NCBI GenBank assembly: GCA_965112735.1
Contig: OZ218959.1
Span: 992,001-1,056,000 of the forward strand
DNA: 64,000 nucleotides
Direction of reading: 5' to 3'
DNA from: Phaeosaccion multiseriatum
Lineage: Eukaryota > Ochrophyta, other classes
Part shown: piece by piece, positions 1 to 13,000 of the stretch
How positions within the stretch are numbered: position 1 is the first letter of the stretch
Layout: each line of letters begins with the position of its first letter
Translations under genes and position numbers: made by a program
Notes under the pieces: generated by a model
What the model saw: the letters and a program-made list of their open reading frames with translations, nothing else
Databases searched by the model: none
Told to the model about the DNA's origin: nothing

Positions 1-46
1 TCAGCGGCAGCTCTCCCTCCCCCCCAACCCCCCCTCAGGCACTCAC

Positions 47-2557
47 CCCGTGGTCTTGAAGGGTATGTTGCCGTCCTGCGTGCTCTCCGAAGGCGCGTAC
101 GTATTTGCCGTGATGGGTCCAGCCACAATCTGAGTCAAGTACCCCTCCACTGACTGCCTGGCCGCGCGTTTCACACCCCCATCAAAGCTGAAGGGGTCTT
201 CATCCGCATCGTCGTCATCCATGAGTCCACCGGCGGTGCTGCTCCTGCCCTTGGCCTTGGTGCTGGGCTTAGGCTTGGTGCTGCTTCTCTTGTTGAGCTT
301 GTCATTGTCTTTGTCAAGGTCCTTGTCTTCCTCCGCCCACACCTTGGGGAGCATTTTGTAAGACGTCAGAGTCTTGATGCCTGGGGAGAGTGAGGGGGGT
401 TGGGGGGAGGACGACCAGGACATGGGGAGTCAGAGTGTCAGGACATGGAGTCAGAGTGTCAGGAGTCAGAGCGTCACGTCTCCCCTACCCCGTCGAAGCA
501 CTGCACTCCGTCAGCTGCCATCTGCACTTCCCTTCCCGTTGAGCAAGCAGCAAGCCTTCATCACCCCACCCCTCATCCCCCCATCGGACAAAGGCACAAG
601 GGCACATGTTGGACACACGCTTGGCGCACATCGTCGCCATGCTGTGACTCACCGCAGCAGACCCCGGAGCCCGTGCCTGCGACGAGCAACACCTCTCTGC
701 CCGGCACCTCCATCTTCCAAGCCAAGAGTCGCTTCAGCAGCGCCACTTGCTGCCGAGGCCTTCTCGCCCATGCATCTCGCACCACGTCCTCCTGATCGTG
801 CTCTCCTCCCAGCCCCCCTCCCGCAACGCCACCTTCGACCCCTGCTGCTGACCCAGGCCTTGGGCTAGATGCTTTCTTCCTATCAGATGTGTTGGGTCTA
901 CTGCCCCCCTTCGCCTCCCTCGCCTCCTGCTGTATCACCAACTGTTCCTCCTGCCACAGGCGCTCCTCCTCCTCCTCCTCCCTCCGCTGCTGCAAGGCCC
1001 GCTCGAACCCTTCATGATCGTGATACACCAGCGGCAGCTCGGACGCCACCACGAGCGTCGCCAAGTCCGGCCCACACTTGTCCAGGGCAAGGCTCAGCAC
1101 CCGCCACTGCTCCTCGCTAAGCAGGGGGTTGTCTGAGGCCTGGCTCTCCACCCCACTGCCCGCCTCGGGCCCCGCAGCAGCAGAGGCGGAGGTGCCCGGG
1201 CGGGAAGAGGTGCCGGGCCTGGAGGAGCTTGACGTGCCCGGGGGGGAGGAAGCGGTCGTGCCGGGTGTTGAGGCCGCCCCTCTGTGGAACGAAGAGAAGA
1301 GAGAAGGACAGGACGGGGAGGGGGGAGAGAATGTGAGTTGAAAGTGTCGTATCAGCCTATGGTTATATTCCACACCACACGTACGTAATTCTTAGGTTGA
1401 TTCCTGTAAGTTAAAGAAAAGGTCCCCGCTGCCCGGAGCACGCCCTCTCAAAGACACACAGACACGTACCAAGACATAAGGACACATATTCGCCCACCCA
1501 CGCACCCACCCACCCACCCACCCACCCATCCACACGCACACACGCACACACGCACACACAGCCCTTGCTCCTCACCCGGGCTGTACCGCCCCGCTCCCTC
1601 CCGCCGCCACCCCCCCGCCCCTGCCTCCATCCATGTGCACGCCCTGCCGAGGTCTGAGGAGCTCCCTCGCATCCAGACACAGAAGCCCCACGGCCTCCCC
1701 TCGAAGGAGGCGGAAGTGTGCCTCATGCTGCTCCAACTCGAAGGGAGTGCCCCACTGTGTGTCCCAGAGCTGTCTCTGATACTCGCGATAGACCTCCCTG
1801 GCCAGCCGGAGCAGCAATCGGCCGTGTGGTGAGGCGCGTAGTGAGGAGTCAGACGCGTTGAAGCCCTGACACGCGTCGCCCTGACCCCACAGCATGAGCT
1901 GCTGAGAGGTGGCCAGGACCTTGGGAGGGGGGGGGGGATGGCAGTGGATGGACGGCAGTGGATGGACAGGGATGAGAGAATAGCAGCACTACGTAACCTG
2001 ACGTACTCTTCCCTCTCTTTCTCTCCCTCCCTCCCTCCCTCCCTCCCTCCCTCTCTCCCTCCCTCCCTCCCTCCCTCCCTCCCTCCCTCCCTCCCTCCCT
2101 TCCTCCCTTCCTCACCCTTCTCTTGCTGGGCTGGTTCCATGATCGGCGGTACTCCTCCCTGAACCTCTCCTTGACTTTCTCGAGCGCCTCCGCCTCGTCC
2201 GCCCCGCTCAGCTCTCCACTCCTCCTCCTCTCTAACAAGCCCCCTTCACTCTCCATGAAGCGCAAGCAGTCCGCCATTGCTCCATCAAGTTGGGCCTGAC
2301 CCCCCAAGTGCAACACCACCTCCACCCCATGAAACGGCTTGCTGAGCTTGTTGGCCAGCACTGCCCACAGACAACCCCCTGCCCCGGGCTCTGCCTTCTC
2401 TGCCTCGGCGATGGCGTTGAGACTCGTTGCGGTTTCTGCGGCGCCTGCCCCCGATTTCGCGCCGGGGAGGCCGTCGTCGGACAGCAGCTCCCCTGGGCTT
2501 TCTCCCGAAACCACCGCCATGGCGATATCGGGGATACTCCTGCGGCATCGTCCGCGG

Positions 2558-2598
<41 letters not shown>

Positions 2599-3650
2599 TA
2601 ACTACAAATGAGCTTCTTAAGCACTGAGCTGTGTGTGCGTATGTGTGTGTGTGTGTGTGTGATCGTTACCTGGAGGAAGTAGTGAGGAGGCCCGTGCGAT
2701 CGGAGCCGATACCGCCATTGGCCACCCCCCGAAACTGCACGAAGAAGCGGCGGCAGGTTCGCAGTCCCTGAAACCAAAACGCCCTCGGCCGCCTGACGTG
2801 TGTTTGCGAACATAATAAAACAGAGCAAAACAGAAGAGAAAAGAGCGCAGAGCAGAGCGGAGGGAGGGAGGGAGGGAGGGACGGAGGTGATCGTTTAGCA
2901 AAGGGAGTGAGACGGAGCCTTGTTCTTGTTCTTGTTCTTGTTCTTGTTCTTGTTCTTGTTGTTGTTCTTGTTCTTGTTCTTGTTATTGTTCTCCCTCTCA
3001 GATCCACATGCACATACCCAACCCCTCTCTCCCCCAGTCCCACTCCCTGCCCACCCACCTGGGCTTCATGCTCCTCGTCTTGATGTGCTCCTCCCCCGTG
3101 AAGACATCTGTGAGCACACACTGCACCTGTCCCTCCCCATCCACCTCCGCAAGCACCGGCACCGTGCAAGACTCCCTCCTCTCCCCCAAGCGTGGACAGA
3201 TCTTCACATGCCCCAGCACCGGTCCGAGAATCAGATTCGGGCCCTCGGAAGAGAAACCGCCCCCGCCTTCGGACAGCTCGCCTTCGGACAGCCGGCCTTT
3301 GCCCTCAACTTCCATCGGGTGCCTTCCCTCCTTTGCCGGGGGGCCGCACTGCACGAGGTAGGCATCCAGACCGGCCTTGCGCGGCTCTGCCAACACGTGC
3401 ACCATAGCGAAGGACGGTCTGTTGGGCATCAGCTTGGGCAGCGGTGTAGCACCAACTGCTGTTGTTGCGCTACCGTTCTGCTGCGGCTGTATGACCAACT
3501 GCTGCTGTTGCTGCTCCTCCACAAGGGGCCAGTGCGTGTACACGAAGCGCTGCCCGATGCTTCCCTTCGTCTTCCACGGGCACGGAGCCGTCGCATCAGA
3601 CACGGGCCCCACGCACATCTAACCACGGAAATCATTCACACCCACGCACG

Positions 3651-3687
<37 letters not shown>

Positions 3688-6600
3688 GCACAAGGCGCCG
3701 TTGTGGTGAGCTCCTCTGAGAAAGACGTGGGCAGAGCCAAGGGGTGTGCCCGGGGGGGTGCCCAGGGGGGTGCTCAGGGGGTGCCTGTGTGAGGAGATGC
3801 GCTTCTTCATGAAAAGAGAAGGGGCACTCCGCCGCCCGCCCCTACTGACTGACCGAGTGACTGACCGAGTGACTGACTGACTGACTGACTGACTGCCTGA
3901 CTGACCTGTGTGATCTGCCTGCTCGTCTCTCTATCCTCCACGACGGTCCTGACACCGCATCGTGTGCCTCCACAGAGCAACACCACGCATCGCTTGGAAG
4001 GCCCTTGCCCTTGGACCTTCTGCACCCCCGCTGCTGCGGCCGCGGCCAGAGCCAGCCCGCCCTTGGGGCCCTCAGCCTGTGATCGCACGCACACACACAC
4101 ATACACATGAGCACACACGCACACACACACGCACACACACACATGAGCAAACACACACGAGCATAAACACACACGAGCTGGAGACACTGAAACGGAGACT
4201 GAGAACCCGAAACTCAACCTGAGATTGAGGAGAAGCGGCACACTCGCACGCACCCATGCACGCACCCACGCACGCACCCACCCACGCACACACGCAGCTC
4301 CTTACCTGCCACGTGAAGAGCTGCCGGAGGAGTTTGTCCAGCCTCGGCGTGTGATAAGCCCACTGAAACTGCGGCCTCCGCTCCGAGTACCACGCCGGCA
4401 TGGGCCCCACCTGCGACAGGGGCAGCACGTCCACCAGGGCGGCCCCCAGCCCGCCCCCCGCCCACTGCCCCGTCTCCTTCATCAGCTTGGCTGTGCGCTT
4501 GAGAAGGGCCTCTCGCTCTTCCACGCGCGCCAGCTCGGCCAACAGCTCGGTCAGCCCCCCGGGGTCGGTCAGCCCCCCGGGATCTCGAGAGCCCTTTTCG
4601 TCAATCTTCTTCTTGAGGGATTTCTTGGCAGCTTTGAGGGCCCTGAGCTCCTTCTCCAGGGCATCGCTCGACATGCGCGGCTAATAAGGAGTATCAGGTG
4701 TCAGGGGTCAGGCGAGGAGGAGGGGGTGCGCGCCATAAGGGGTTGTTATTGGGTGTCCGTTCGAAGCAAGCAGGTACCAAAGCAGGCCGAGCCGAACGAA
4801 CGGACGGAAAATGAGCATGGAAAAAGGACATTTGCTACTCGGCAGGAGCGGCCAAGGAGGGACTCCAAACCCTACAAACCCCCTCCCCTCACTCACTCAC
4901 TCACTCACTCACTCACTCACCATTGCTGGGTGCGGGAGCTGCTCCCCCACGAGTGGCGTGCCTGTGCACAGCACTAAGGCGATGAGGAAGGGGTCCGCGA
5001 GGGCCTTGTCGAGGAGCCGCTCCTGCCGCTTGGTGAGCATGGGGAGCGCCTTCACACTTGACGGAGCCTTAGGGGAGCGCGTCTTGCCTCCTCCTCCCTT
5101 GGCCGCTGTGTCGACATTGGTATTCTCGTCGTCGTCCTTAGAAGAAGGAGCAGGGTCTGCACCCCCCTCTCCATCGCCTGCCCCTTGTGCGGCTCCTCGT
5201 CTCCCTCCCTCTGCCGCCCCTGCGCCCGTCGCGTCCTCCTCGTCGTCCTCCTCCTCCCCCGCCCCCTCCTCCTCCCCTTCCAACCTACTGCCGCTTGCCC
5301 AGGCATCTAGCACGAGTACTCCCACCCCCCCGTACTGCTTCAAGGTGGAGTAGTCCCCTCGCTCGCCCCCTTGCAGCGCCTGTTCACAGCGAACACACAG
5401 TGAACACACAGGACGTAGTGCACACACAGTGAAGACACAGTGCACACACAGAGCGTGGGAAGCATGTGGGAGCGTGCGTGAGGGACTTCCTCACTCTCGC
5501 GTGGGGGACTCACTTCACAACACACCAATGCCCCCGTCCCTACCCCTATGACTGCTTACCTTCTGTCCCTTGTCGAGGGCGGTCTGGTACTCCGTCATGG
5601 CTCGCTGTGCCGCCACTCGAAGTGTTGCCTCAGACACCACACTATCCCCCGAGCCCCCCCGGTTCCCTCCTCCTGCTCCTCCTCCCCTTTCTCCTCCACC
5701 TCCTCCTCCTCCTCCTCGTCCTCCTCCTCCTCCTCCTCCTCCTCCTCCTCCTCCTCCTCCTCCTCCTCCTCCTCTTCCTCCTCCTCCTCCTCCTCCTCCT
5801 CCTCCCCCCCTCCGCCTAGCCGCTCCCCCCTCTAGGTCTGCTGGAGCGAAGTTCGCCATAAGCTGCGGCGCCGCGGAGAGCGTCTCCTTCACGTAGGGAG
5901 CCCTCCACACCGCGCGATACGCGTCTCTCACACGGTCCTGTACCTCCTCCTCACTCACGCTCGCGCCCACGCCCGCACCCACGCCGCTACTGCTACTCAC
6001 AGCCGTGGTGAGCACTCCCTTGATGCCCACGCGACTGTCGCATGGCAGCACGCTGTCAAGGCGCAGCTCGGGCTCTGAGGGCAGCAAGTGGTCATAGTCC
6101 CTGACGTTCTCCTCCTCCTCCTCCTCCTCCTCCTCCCTCTCCTCCCCCTCCTCTTTCTTCTCTCTCGCCCCCACCAACCTTCTCCCCCCTGGCCGCCTCT
6201 TGTCCTCCTCTCTCTGCCGCTTGGCTTCCTCCTCCCTCTGCTTCACCACCTCGTCCCTGACCCTCCCCGCCTGTCCTAGAAACTCAATCATCTTCTCCAC
6301 ATCCCTTTCGTCTTCCTTCCCCAGGGCCGTGCCCGACCACGTCAAGTCAGGAGGGTCCACATAGAGAGGCAGCGAGGCCTCTATCGGGGCAGCAGCAGCA
6401 GTAGCAGCAGCAGCAGCCGCAGCAGCAGCCTCCTTCCTCCCCTGCCCATATGCCTCTGCTCGCTCAACTTGGTCGGCCTCACCCTCCCCGAGGGCCCTGA
6501 CGAGCGGCACCCCCCTCCCAAGATGCACCACAAGGTCAAGCCCCTGTCGAGGGAAACACACCTCCTCCGCGAGACGCTTCCAGGGGAGCCTTTCCCTCAC

Positions 6601-9600
6601 CCTCCTTGCCACTGACTCGCCCTCCTCCCCGCCCCGCCTGCCCAGCAGCCCGTTGTCCGTGTCCACTTTGATCGCCTCTGCGTCGAGAGCCCTTTCCAAG
6701 GCCTCCTCTGTGGCCCCGAGGGGGGTGCCCGTGCCGTAATTGGAGGAGCTCTGCGTGAAGCAAAGCACAGGTATATATGGGCATACACAGGCATATGGAT
6801 GGGGAGGGAGGGAGGAAGGGAGGCAGGCAGGACAGCGATGGGTAGGGAGATGGGACAGTGAGAGTTGTGGTGCTTAAGTTGTTCACGGCCCCAGAGCTTC
6901 ACTGCTTCACTTTGGAGCATCACTCCACTAGAAGGGACATTCTCAGCCCCTTCGACCCTCGGCCCTCGTCCGACGGTGACTGACGAAGGAAAGATAGTGG
7001 CGACAGTGCAACAACAGCGCAACAACAGCGCAGCAACAAGCCCTTCACAAGCCCTTGACAAGCTTCTTTGACAAGCGCAGCGCTTCTCCTGCCATTGCCG
7101 TGGCCCCTTCCCGCCATGGGCATCGATCAAGCGTTCTCTCCCCTCCCCCCCCAAGCGTCTGCCTGCCTGTCTGTCTGCCTGCCTGCCTGCCTGTCTGTCT
7201 GTCTGCCTGTGTGCCTGCCTGCCCATATGCCTGCCCATCTGCATGCCTGCCGATGTGCCTCACCTCGAGCATTTGGAAAGGGCCCCTTGTGCTGAGTGGC
7301 CTTGCGCTGAATGGCCCACGGTGACGGTGGCCTTGTTGCCCCTCCTCCTCCTGCCTCTCCTCCTGCCCCTCTTCCTGCACCTCCCCGCCCCCCTGCTCCG
7401 CGAGAAAGCCGAAGGGCCTCGAGCTATCGCACACGGCCGCCAGGCGGAAGGAGAAGGGGCGACTGAAGCGGGTCTGGAAGGTTCCGCGGAATGTTCCGCT
7501 GTTGACGAGGGGCGAGAAGCGCAGCTCATAACGCTTGCCCGCTCGGAGTCCGCTGAGCTCAAGCAAGACGGGGCGATGTGCGGTGGTGATCTTCCTCACC
7601 AGTTTCACCACGCCGGGGCCTGAGGCCAGCGACGGCACGGCTGCTGTACCACCAATGTCCGCAGATGGGTAACTGCTTGGTGCGCTTGGTGCCTTCGCCT
7701 TTCCGACGGTGAGAGGGCACGCGTAGCACGTGAGTCTCACGGGGGCAGAAACCTCCACAAGCACTCTGCTCAGCACAGGGGGAGGGGAGGAGGGGGGGAG
7801 AGAGGGAGAAACGCGCGGTCGTCAAGCTTCACTTGTCTTCCCTTCGAGGTGGGTTCACCCCGTGGAAAGGGGTAATCCCGTTCACGCGTAAGCCCGTTAA
7901 GGGGTGATCCCTTGGCACTCAAGCCGAGAGGGGTAGACACACTGTGCGTCACACTGTCAAACTGTCACACTGTCACACTGTCACACTGTCACACTGTCAC
8001 ACTTCCCCTCTCACACTGCCTTGCACGGCCCTACACGACTAAACCACAGCACCAACTGCCGTACCACCAACTGCCGTACCACCACACACCGTACCTGGCG
8101 CTGTGTGCCTTGACCTCCCCTACCACGGGCCCCACGGTGCCGAACACGCCCCCCCCTGCCTCCGACACGCCCCTGAAGGACACATGAGGGCTCGACACGT
8201 GTGGCAGCGCTGTGAGCAGGCACGCGCAGCGGTCGAAGGCGGGCTGCCGCTGTACCTCGTGCACGAAGGAGTAGCTCCGCCCGAGGTACCCGCCCTTTGG
8301 AAGGAGGGGAAGGAGGTGCTGACTTTGACGCGTCTGAAGAGCGGCGCCGCTAACGACCTCCCGCTGGCCGCAGTCCCCTGCAGCTGCCGTAGCCCCAAGG
8401 CCAGACTCAGGCCGAGGCCGAGGCTCAGCAGCCCCACGTCCGAAGAGGCCCGCCTGCTGTTCCCCCTCTCCGAAAGCGTTTGCTCTTGCTCTGCTGCATG
8501 AGAAGGGCAGGGAGGGCAGTGTCCATTGCTTGGCGGTCCTGCCGCTCCGCTCGTCTCGAATGTACGTCAGCACGCAGGGCATGCGCTCTTCGCCGCCTCT
8601 TAGCACCGCATCCGTTGCCATCTCCTCGTCGCCGTCCACTGCCATCCTCGCCTCGCCCAAAGGGCGGGTTTCCAAGCGGGATAGTCGCTCCTCTCGAGAG
8701 GTGTCAGTGCGCGTGGTGCTGCCGTCATCCTCGCGAGCGCAGAGTACAATGAAGCGCCTCTCCGCCACCTCCTCGTTGTCCTCCTCGTCGTCCACTGCCA
8801 CGCCTTCCTTCTCCTCCTCCCCCCCGTCCACTGCCATGCCCTCCTCCTCCTCCTCCTCCTCCTTCTCCTCCACCACCGCCGCAGCTGCGTCTCCGCCCCC
8901 AAGTGCCCCCCCAAGGACCCCCCAAAGAGGCGAGGGCTGCTCCTCCCCGCCCGCTGCGCCTTCCCCCTCTGTCCCCTCCCCCTCCCCCTCGGCTCTCTCC
9001 TCCTCCTTCTTCCTCTCCTTCTCCTTCTCCTTCTCCTTCTCCTTCTCCTCCTTCTTCTTGTTCGCCCCCCCCCCCTGTCCCCCGCCCGCTTGCCACTGAA
9101 AGAGGAGGTCCAGCAGGGCGTTTGCATCCCTACTGTACTCCGTCCACAGGGGAAGGTGCGGCGGAGCACCAACCCCTCCACCCCCCCTTCCACCGCCATC
9201 TGTGGGCATCTTGCAGCTGCTGCTGCTCTCCCACACGAGAGGGTTGCTGCAGAGCACGAGCAACACAGACACACCCCTTACCTCTCCTCCGCGCCGCCTC
9301 CCTCTCCTCCGCCCTCTCCCTCCACCCCTTGCTCCGCTGCTGCACTCCTCTTCCCCCTCCCTCACGCCTCCGCTGCTGCACTCCTCTGCCCCCTCTGCGG
9401 TGCTCTCTTCTGGCCGCTCATGTCCCTTGCACGGATGGAAGAAGTCGTTGAGCCAAGCCCAGGCCTGTGGAGAGAGCAGGCTGTTGGTTCTCTGCCCCTC
9501 CAGAAGCGCCACCTGTGAGTCAGGCCAGAGCAATGCGTCGATCCGCAACACCCCAACGCCGCCGAAGCTTCGGAAGGCAATCTCCCCCACTCCCCCACCC

Positions 9601-10025
9601 TCCTGACTCGCACAAACACCGCCACATCCACTGCCATCCCCAGCCCATCTGCTGCCATCGCTGGTGCCTGTGCCGGCCCGTACGCCTCCACTTGTCCCGC
9701 TGAGACAAAGCCCCTCCCTGCCCTTGGCCTTGCCCCTGCTGCCCCACAACAGGTCCTCGTACTCCTGCATGGCCCCCAGCGCCGCCTGCAGCACCACCTC
9801 ACGCGCCCACTTGCCTGGGCCTGGGCCAATGCCCGTGTGCCTCTGCCTCTCGTACTCGGAAACCAAAACGCCCCTTCCTCCTCCTCCTCCTCCTCCTGCT
9901 GCTGCTGCTGCTGCTGCTGCAGCTGCATATCCGCCGTCGCTCGTCCCAGCGGGGAGAGGAGGCTCGTCGCTGCTGCCCCCGCTGCTGCCCTCCTCGTCGG
10001 GCTGCTCTTCACTCGCCTTCCCCAC

Positions 10026-10066
<41 letters not shown>

Positions 10067-13000
10067 GAGGAGGAGGAGGAGGAGGGAAGAGGCGCGAAGG
10101 AACCGGCCCTCTGAGCAGAGCCAAAAGAGCCGCGGCGCTGCTCCCCGTGGAGAGGCTGGAGTGGCAGGCCAGCACCTTGCGCATGGAGCCCCTGCCCCAC
10201 GCCCCGCGGTACAAGTCGCGCACCGCCTCTCTCACCACTCTTGACACTTGCTCCCTCCTCTCCCTCTGCCGCCTTGCCCGGGCCTCTCTCCTCCTCCTCT
10301 CCCTCCGCCTCCTGAGGCTACGCGTCACGGCTTCCACTTCCCCGTCTTCTTTGTGGAGTCCCGACCCCATCCCCTCCTCCTCCTCCTCCTCCTCCTCCTC
10401 CTCGTGCTCCTCTCCCTCCTCCTCCTCGTCCTCCTCCTCCCCCTCCTCACTCCCCTCCCCCCGCTTCTCCTCCTCTTCTTCCTCCTCCTCTGTTGCCCCG
10501 GCCATGTCCACGAGTTGGTGCACCACATCCCCCATGCGTATCTGTGGACCGCAGTGCAGCAGCACCGTGGCCGAGGGACGGGTGGTCTGTGCGTCTGCCA
10601 GCACACGGTCCAGGGCCCCCGCAGAGGTGCCCAGGGGGGACAGCGCCCAAAAGCGCATGGGCGGAAGCGGCGTCAGTTTCCTCGCCTCTCTTGTCTCTCT
10701 CCCCTCTCTCCTCGCCCCTTCCTCCGCGCCCTCCTCCCCCCCCTCCTCCCTCCCCCCCTTGCTCTCCTCGTGGCTGAGCGACAGGGTCCTAAGGCTTCCT
10801 CTGCGCACCCTTGCGTCTGCCCTGCGTACTCCGCTCAGCTGCACCACATAGCGCCGTCCGGGGAGGAGCGAAGAGAACTCAAAGGCCCTGATGCGGCCCG
10901 CAGGCAACTGAAGCGTCAGAGAGTGGTGTCCTTGCTGCACAGGCCACTGCTGCTGCACCATATGTCCTCCTCCTCCTCCTCCTCCTCCTCCTCCTCCTCC
11001 TCCTCCTCCTCCTCCTCCTTCTCCTCCTCCTCCTCCTCCTCCTCCTCCTCCCCCTCCTTGTCGGTCTCCATGCGCTGTCCTTGGGAAATGCATCGTATCC
11101 AGCAGCGACACAGTCACTGGGCCTTCCCTCGCCACCTCTACGAGCACCACCGCCGTCAGCGCTGTCACCAGCCCCACCACCGGCCCGACCAGCACCGCAG
11201 GGAGGATGGCAACCGACGGGTCACTGAGGGGCTCTGCCACCTGCTGGCGGGCAGAGGGGGAGGCGTGGCGGTGGAGAGACACCGAGAGGAGAGGAGGGGA
11301 AGGGGCAGAGGGAGGGGAGCACCACCGCCCTTGCCCTTGACTTAAGCAGCGCTGCCGAGGCCGCTGCTGCTTCAGGCTCAGGACGCCGCCGCTGTGCCGC
11401 TGTCGAAGCTCGATGCTGCTGCTGCTGCTGCTGCTGCTACTGCTGCGACAGTTGCCGCCATCTGTGGGCTGTATATCACCAACCCCCTCCCCGTCCCCCT
11501 CCCTCTCGGGCAGGAAGAGGCACGTGTGCTGGAAGCGGAAGCCTCGCATCCCGCCCGGCCTGCCACCCACCGCCATGCCCAGGAAGGTCCGCTCCTCCGC
11601 CTGCAATGCCCCTGCTGCCCCGCCTGTGATCTCTCCTCCTCCTCCTCCTCCTGCTGCTGCTGCTGCTGCTGCTGCTGTATCACCAACTGCTGCTGCTGCT
11701 GCTGCCCGGTAAGGGTCACAGGGGTAGCTTGCGGCCTCTCCCACGCAGAGCTGGCGCACCAGGGGCACGCGCAACAGGGGCAAGGCGACGTTTCCCGGGA
11801 TGGAAGTGGAAGCGGAAGCAGACTCCCCCCCGGGAGCGGCCCCCTTTCTGTCCACTCGGGTGTCAAAGGTTTGCCTCCCCCCCCCTGCCAACACCGTGAC
11901 ACTCCTCCCCTCGCGCCTCGAGGCCCACAGATACAGGATGGACAGCACCGCCTCTCTGTCCGCGGGTTCGAGTCCTTGCCGAGGAGGAGGAGGAGGAGGA
12001 GGAGGAGGGAGGGTTGGGGTGCCCTGCCCAGGCTGTCCGCCCCCCTCCCCCTCCCGAGGGGGCCGGGGTCCTAGCACAGCCTCAAACACAGGAAACATCG
12101 CCCTTGATACCCCTGGCCCATGCAATTCCTCTGCTTGCTCTCCCTCGGGGGCCGCATCGTCATCTCCATCTTCTTCTCTGTCTCCGGCCCCTGCCTGCCC
12201 TCTTTGCCCCCCGGGGTGGTGGTGGCGGCGGCGCCTCTGTTGCCAAGCGCCCTTGTCCATTCGCGGCACAGTGCTCGTGTGAGTGTCACCGCTTGGAGCC
12301 TGTCCCTCACTTCCCTCGCTGTCCTCCGGCACGGTGATGAGAGGTTTGTCCATCAGCAGCACCACGGAAAGCCTCTCCTCTTCCTTCTCTTCTTCCGTGC
12401 CAGGTTCCGACCCAAGGGGCAAACCTTCTCCTCCTCCTCCTCCTCCTCCTCCTCCTCCTCCCCCTCCTCCTTGTTGCTCTTGTAAAGCAAGCCCCCCACG
12501 GACCCCTCCTGCCCCCTCTCCCTCCCCTCCTGCCCCACCCCGTAGGCCGAAGCGATCGGACAGCTGCTGCAGCAACCTCTCCAAACGGGCCATGAGGATC
12601 GTGATGGACTCCCCCGGGAGGCGCGAGAAGCGAAGCATTACACTTCCCCGCCCCAAGGCAATGATTCCGCCATCTTCCTCCTCCTCCTCCTCCTCCTCCT
12701 CCTCCTCCTCCTCCCCGCTCTCGGCGCCATCCGACGGTAGTTTCTCCTTGGAAAACGCAGGCAGCAGCGGAGTAAGCCTACCACAGCCGCAGAGGCCTTC
12801 CCCCCACACGTAGGCCTCCCACTCGCGCAGCAGCAGGGCTTCCAGCGCCGACACACACACCCGCCAGGACCCTTCATCCTCCCTCTCCTTCTCCTTCACC
12901 CGGCGCTCTCGCTCCCGCTCGGCCGCTTTCCTCCTCCTCTGCTCCTCCTTCCCCTCCTCATCCTTCTCCTTCTCCTCCTCCTCTGGCTCATCTCCTCCCT

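Larger units (their letters stand above)
47..3235 (-). other. PhoD-like module 4 (within the giant gene, partial)
   Basis: Opens near 3225 with GPVLGHVKI, then VPVLAEVDGEGQVQC. RAFWFQGLRTCRRFFVQF crosses into exon 2792-2670. The metal site is VVLHLGGQAQL near 2315, with Gly for Asp. REEYRRSWNQP is near 2150, QLMLWGQGDA near 1890, EAVGLLCLDAREL near 1690, EEQWRVLSLAL then TLVVASELPLV near 1060, and GREVLLVAGTGSG near 690 where GGDVH is expected. QIVAGPITANTY near 110 closes the domain. This module shows the family order most clearly. Confidence 0.7.
3240..8135 (-). other. PhoD-like module 3 (within the giant gene)
   Basis: Opens with GPVVGEVKAHSAR, then the intron 8094-7766, then VLVEVSAPVRLTCYA. 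LSGLRAGKRYELRFSPLVN and a FRGTFQTRF strand follow near 7520. The metal site reads LVVHLGRGVPL near 6515. The second site reads PQLMANFAPADL near 5850. GGVGVLVLDAWASG is near 5320, IALVLCTGTPLVGEQ near 4960, and LDKLLRQLFTWQ near 4320. The last strand is RCVVLLCGGTRCG near 3970, which keeps GG but lacks the Asp and His. Its closing QITQ-MCVGPVSDA spans a splice junction. Confidence 0.7.

Noticed and set aside
490-521. A possible extra microexon (VQCFDG) in the PhoD-like gene
   Set aside because: Either acceptor gives a stop or shifts the next exon out of frame. Joining 653 directly to 380 keeps the frame and the family order.
2670-2767. Acceptor at 2768 for the PhoD-like exon that ends at 2670
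   Set aside because: It gives a frame without family resemblance. The acceptor CGTCAG at 2793 gives RAFWFQGLRTCRRFFVQF, which matches modules 2 and 3.
9664-10851. A 395-residue plus-strand open frame and several others opposite the PhoD-like exons
   Set aside because: They are shadows of the minus-strand coding sequence, kept open by GC-rich codons and CTC repeats. They are mostly poly-Ser or poly-Pro, while the minus frame carries ordered family motifs.
11960-11980. GGTTCGAGTCC, resembling a tRNA T-arm
   Set aside because: It lies in the PhoD-like coding exon, with no acceptor stem, D-arm or anticodon arm around it. No tRNA or rRNA was recognised elsewhere in the window.
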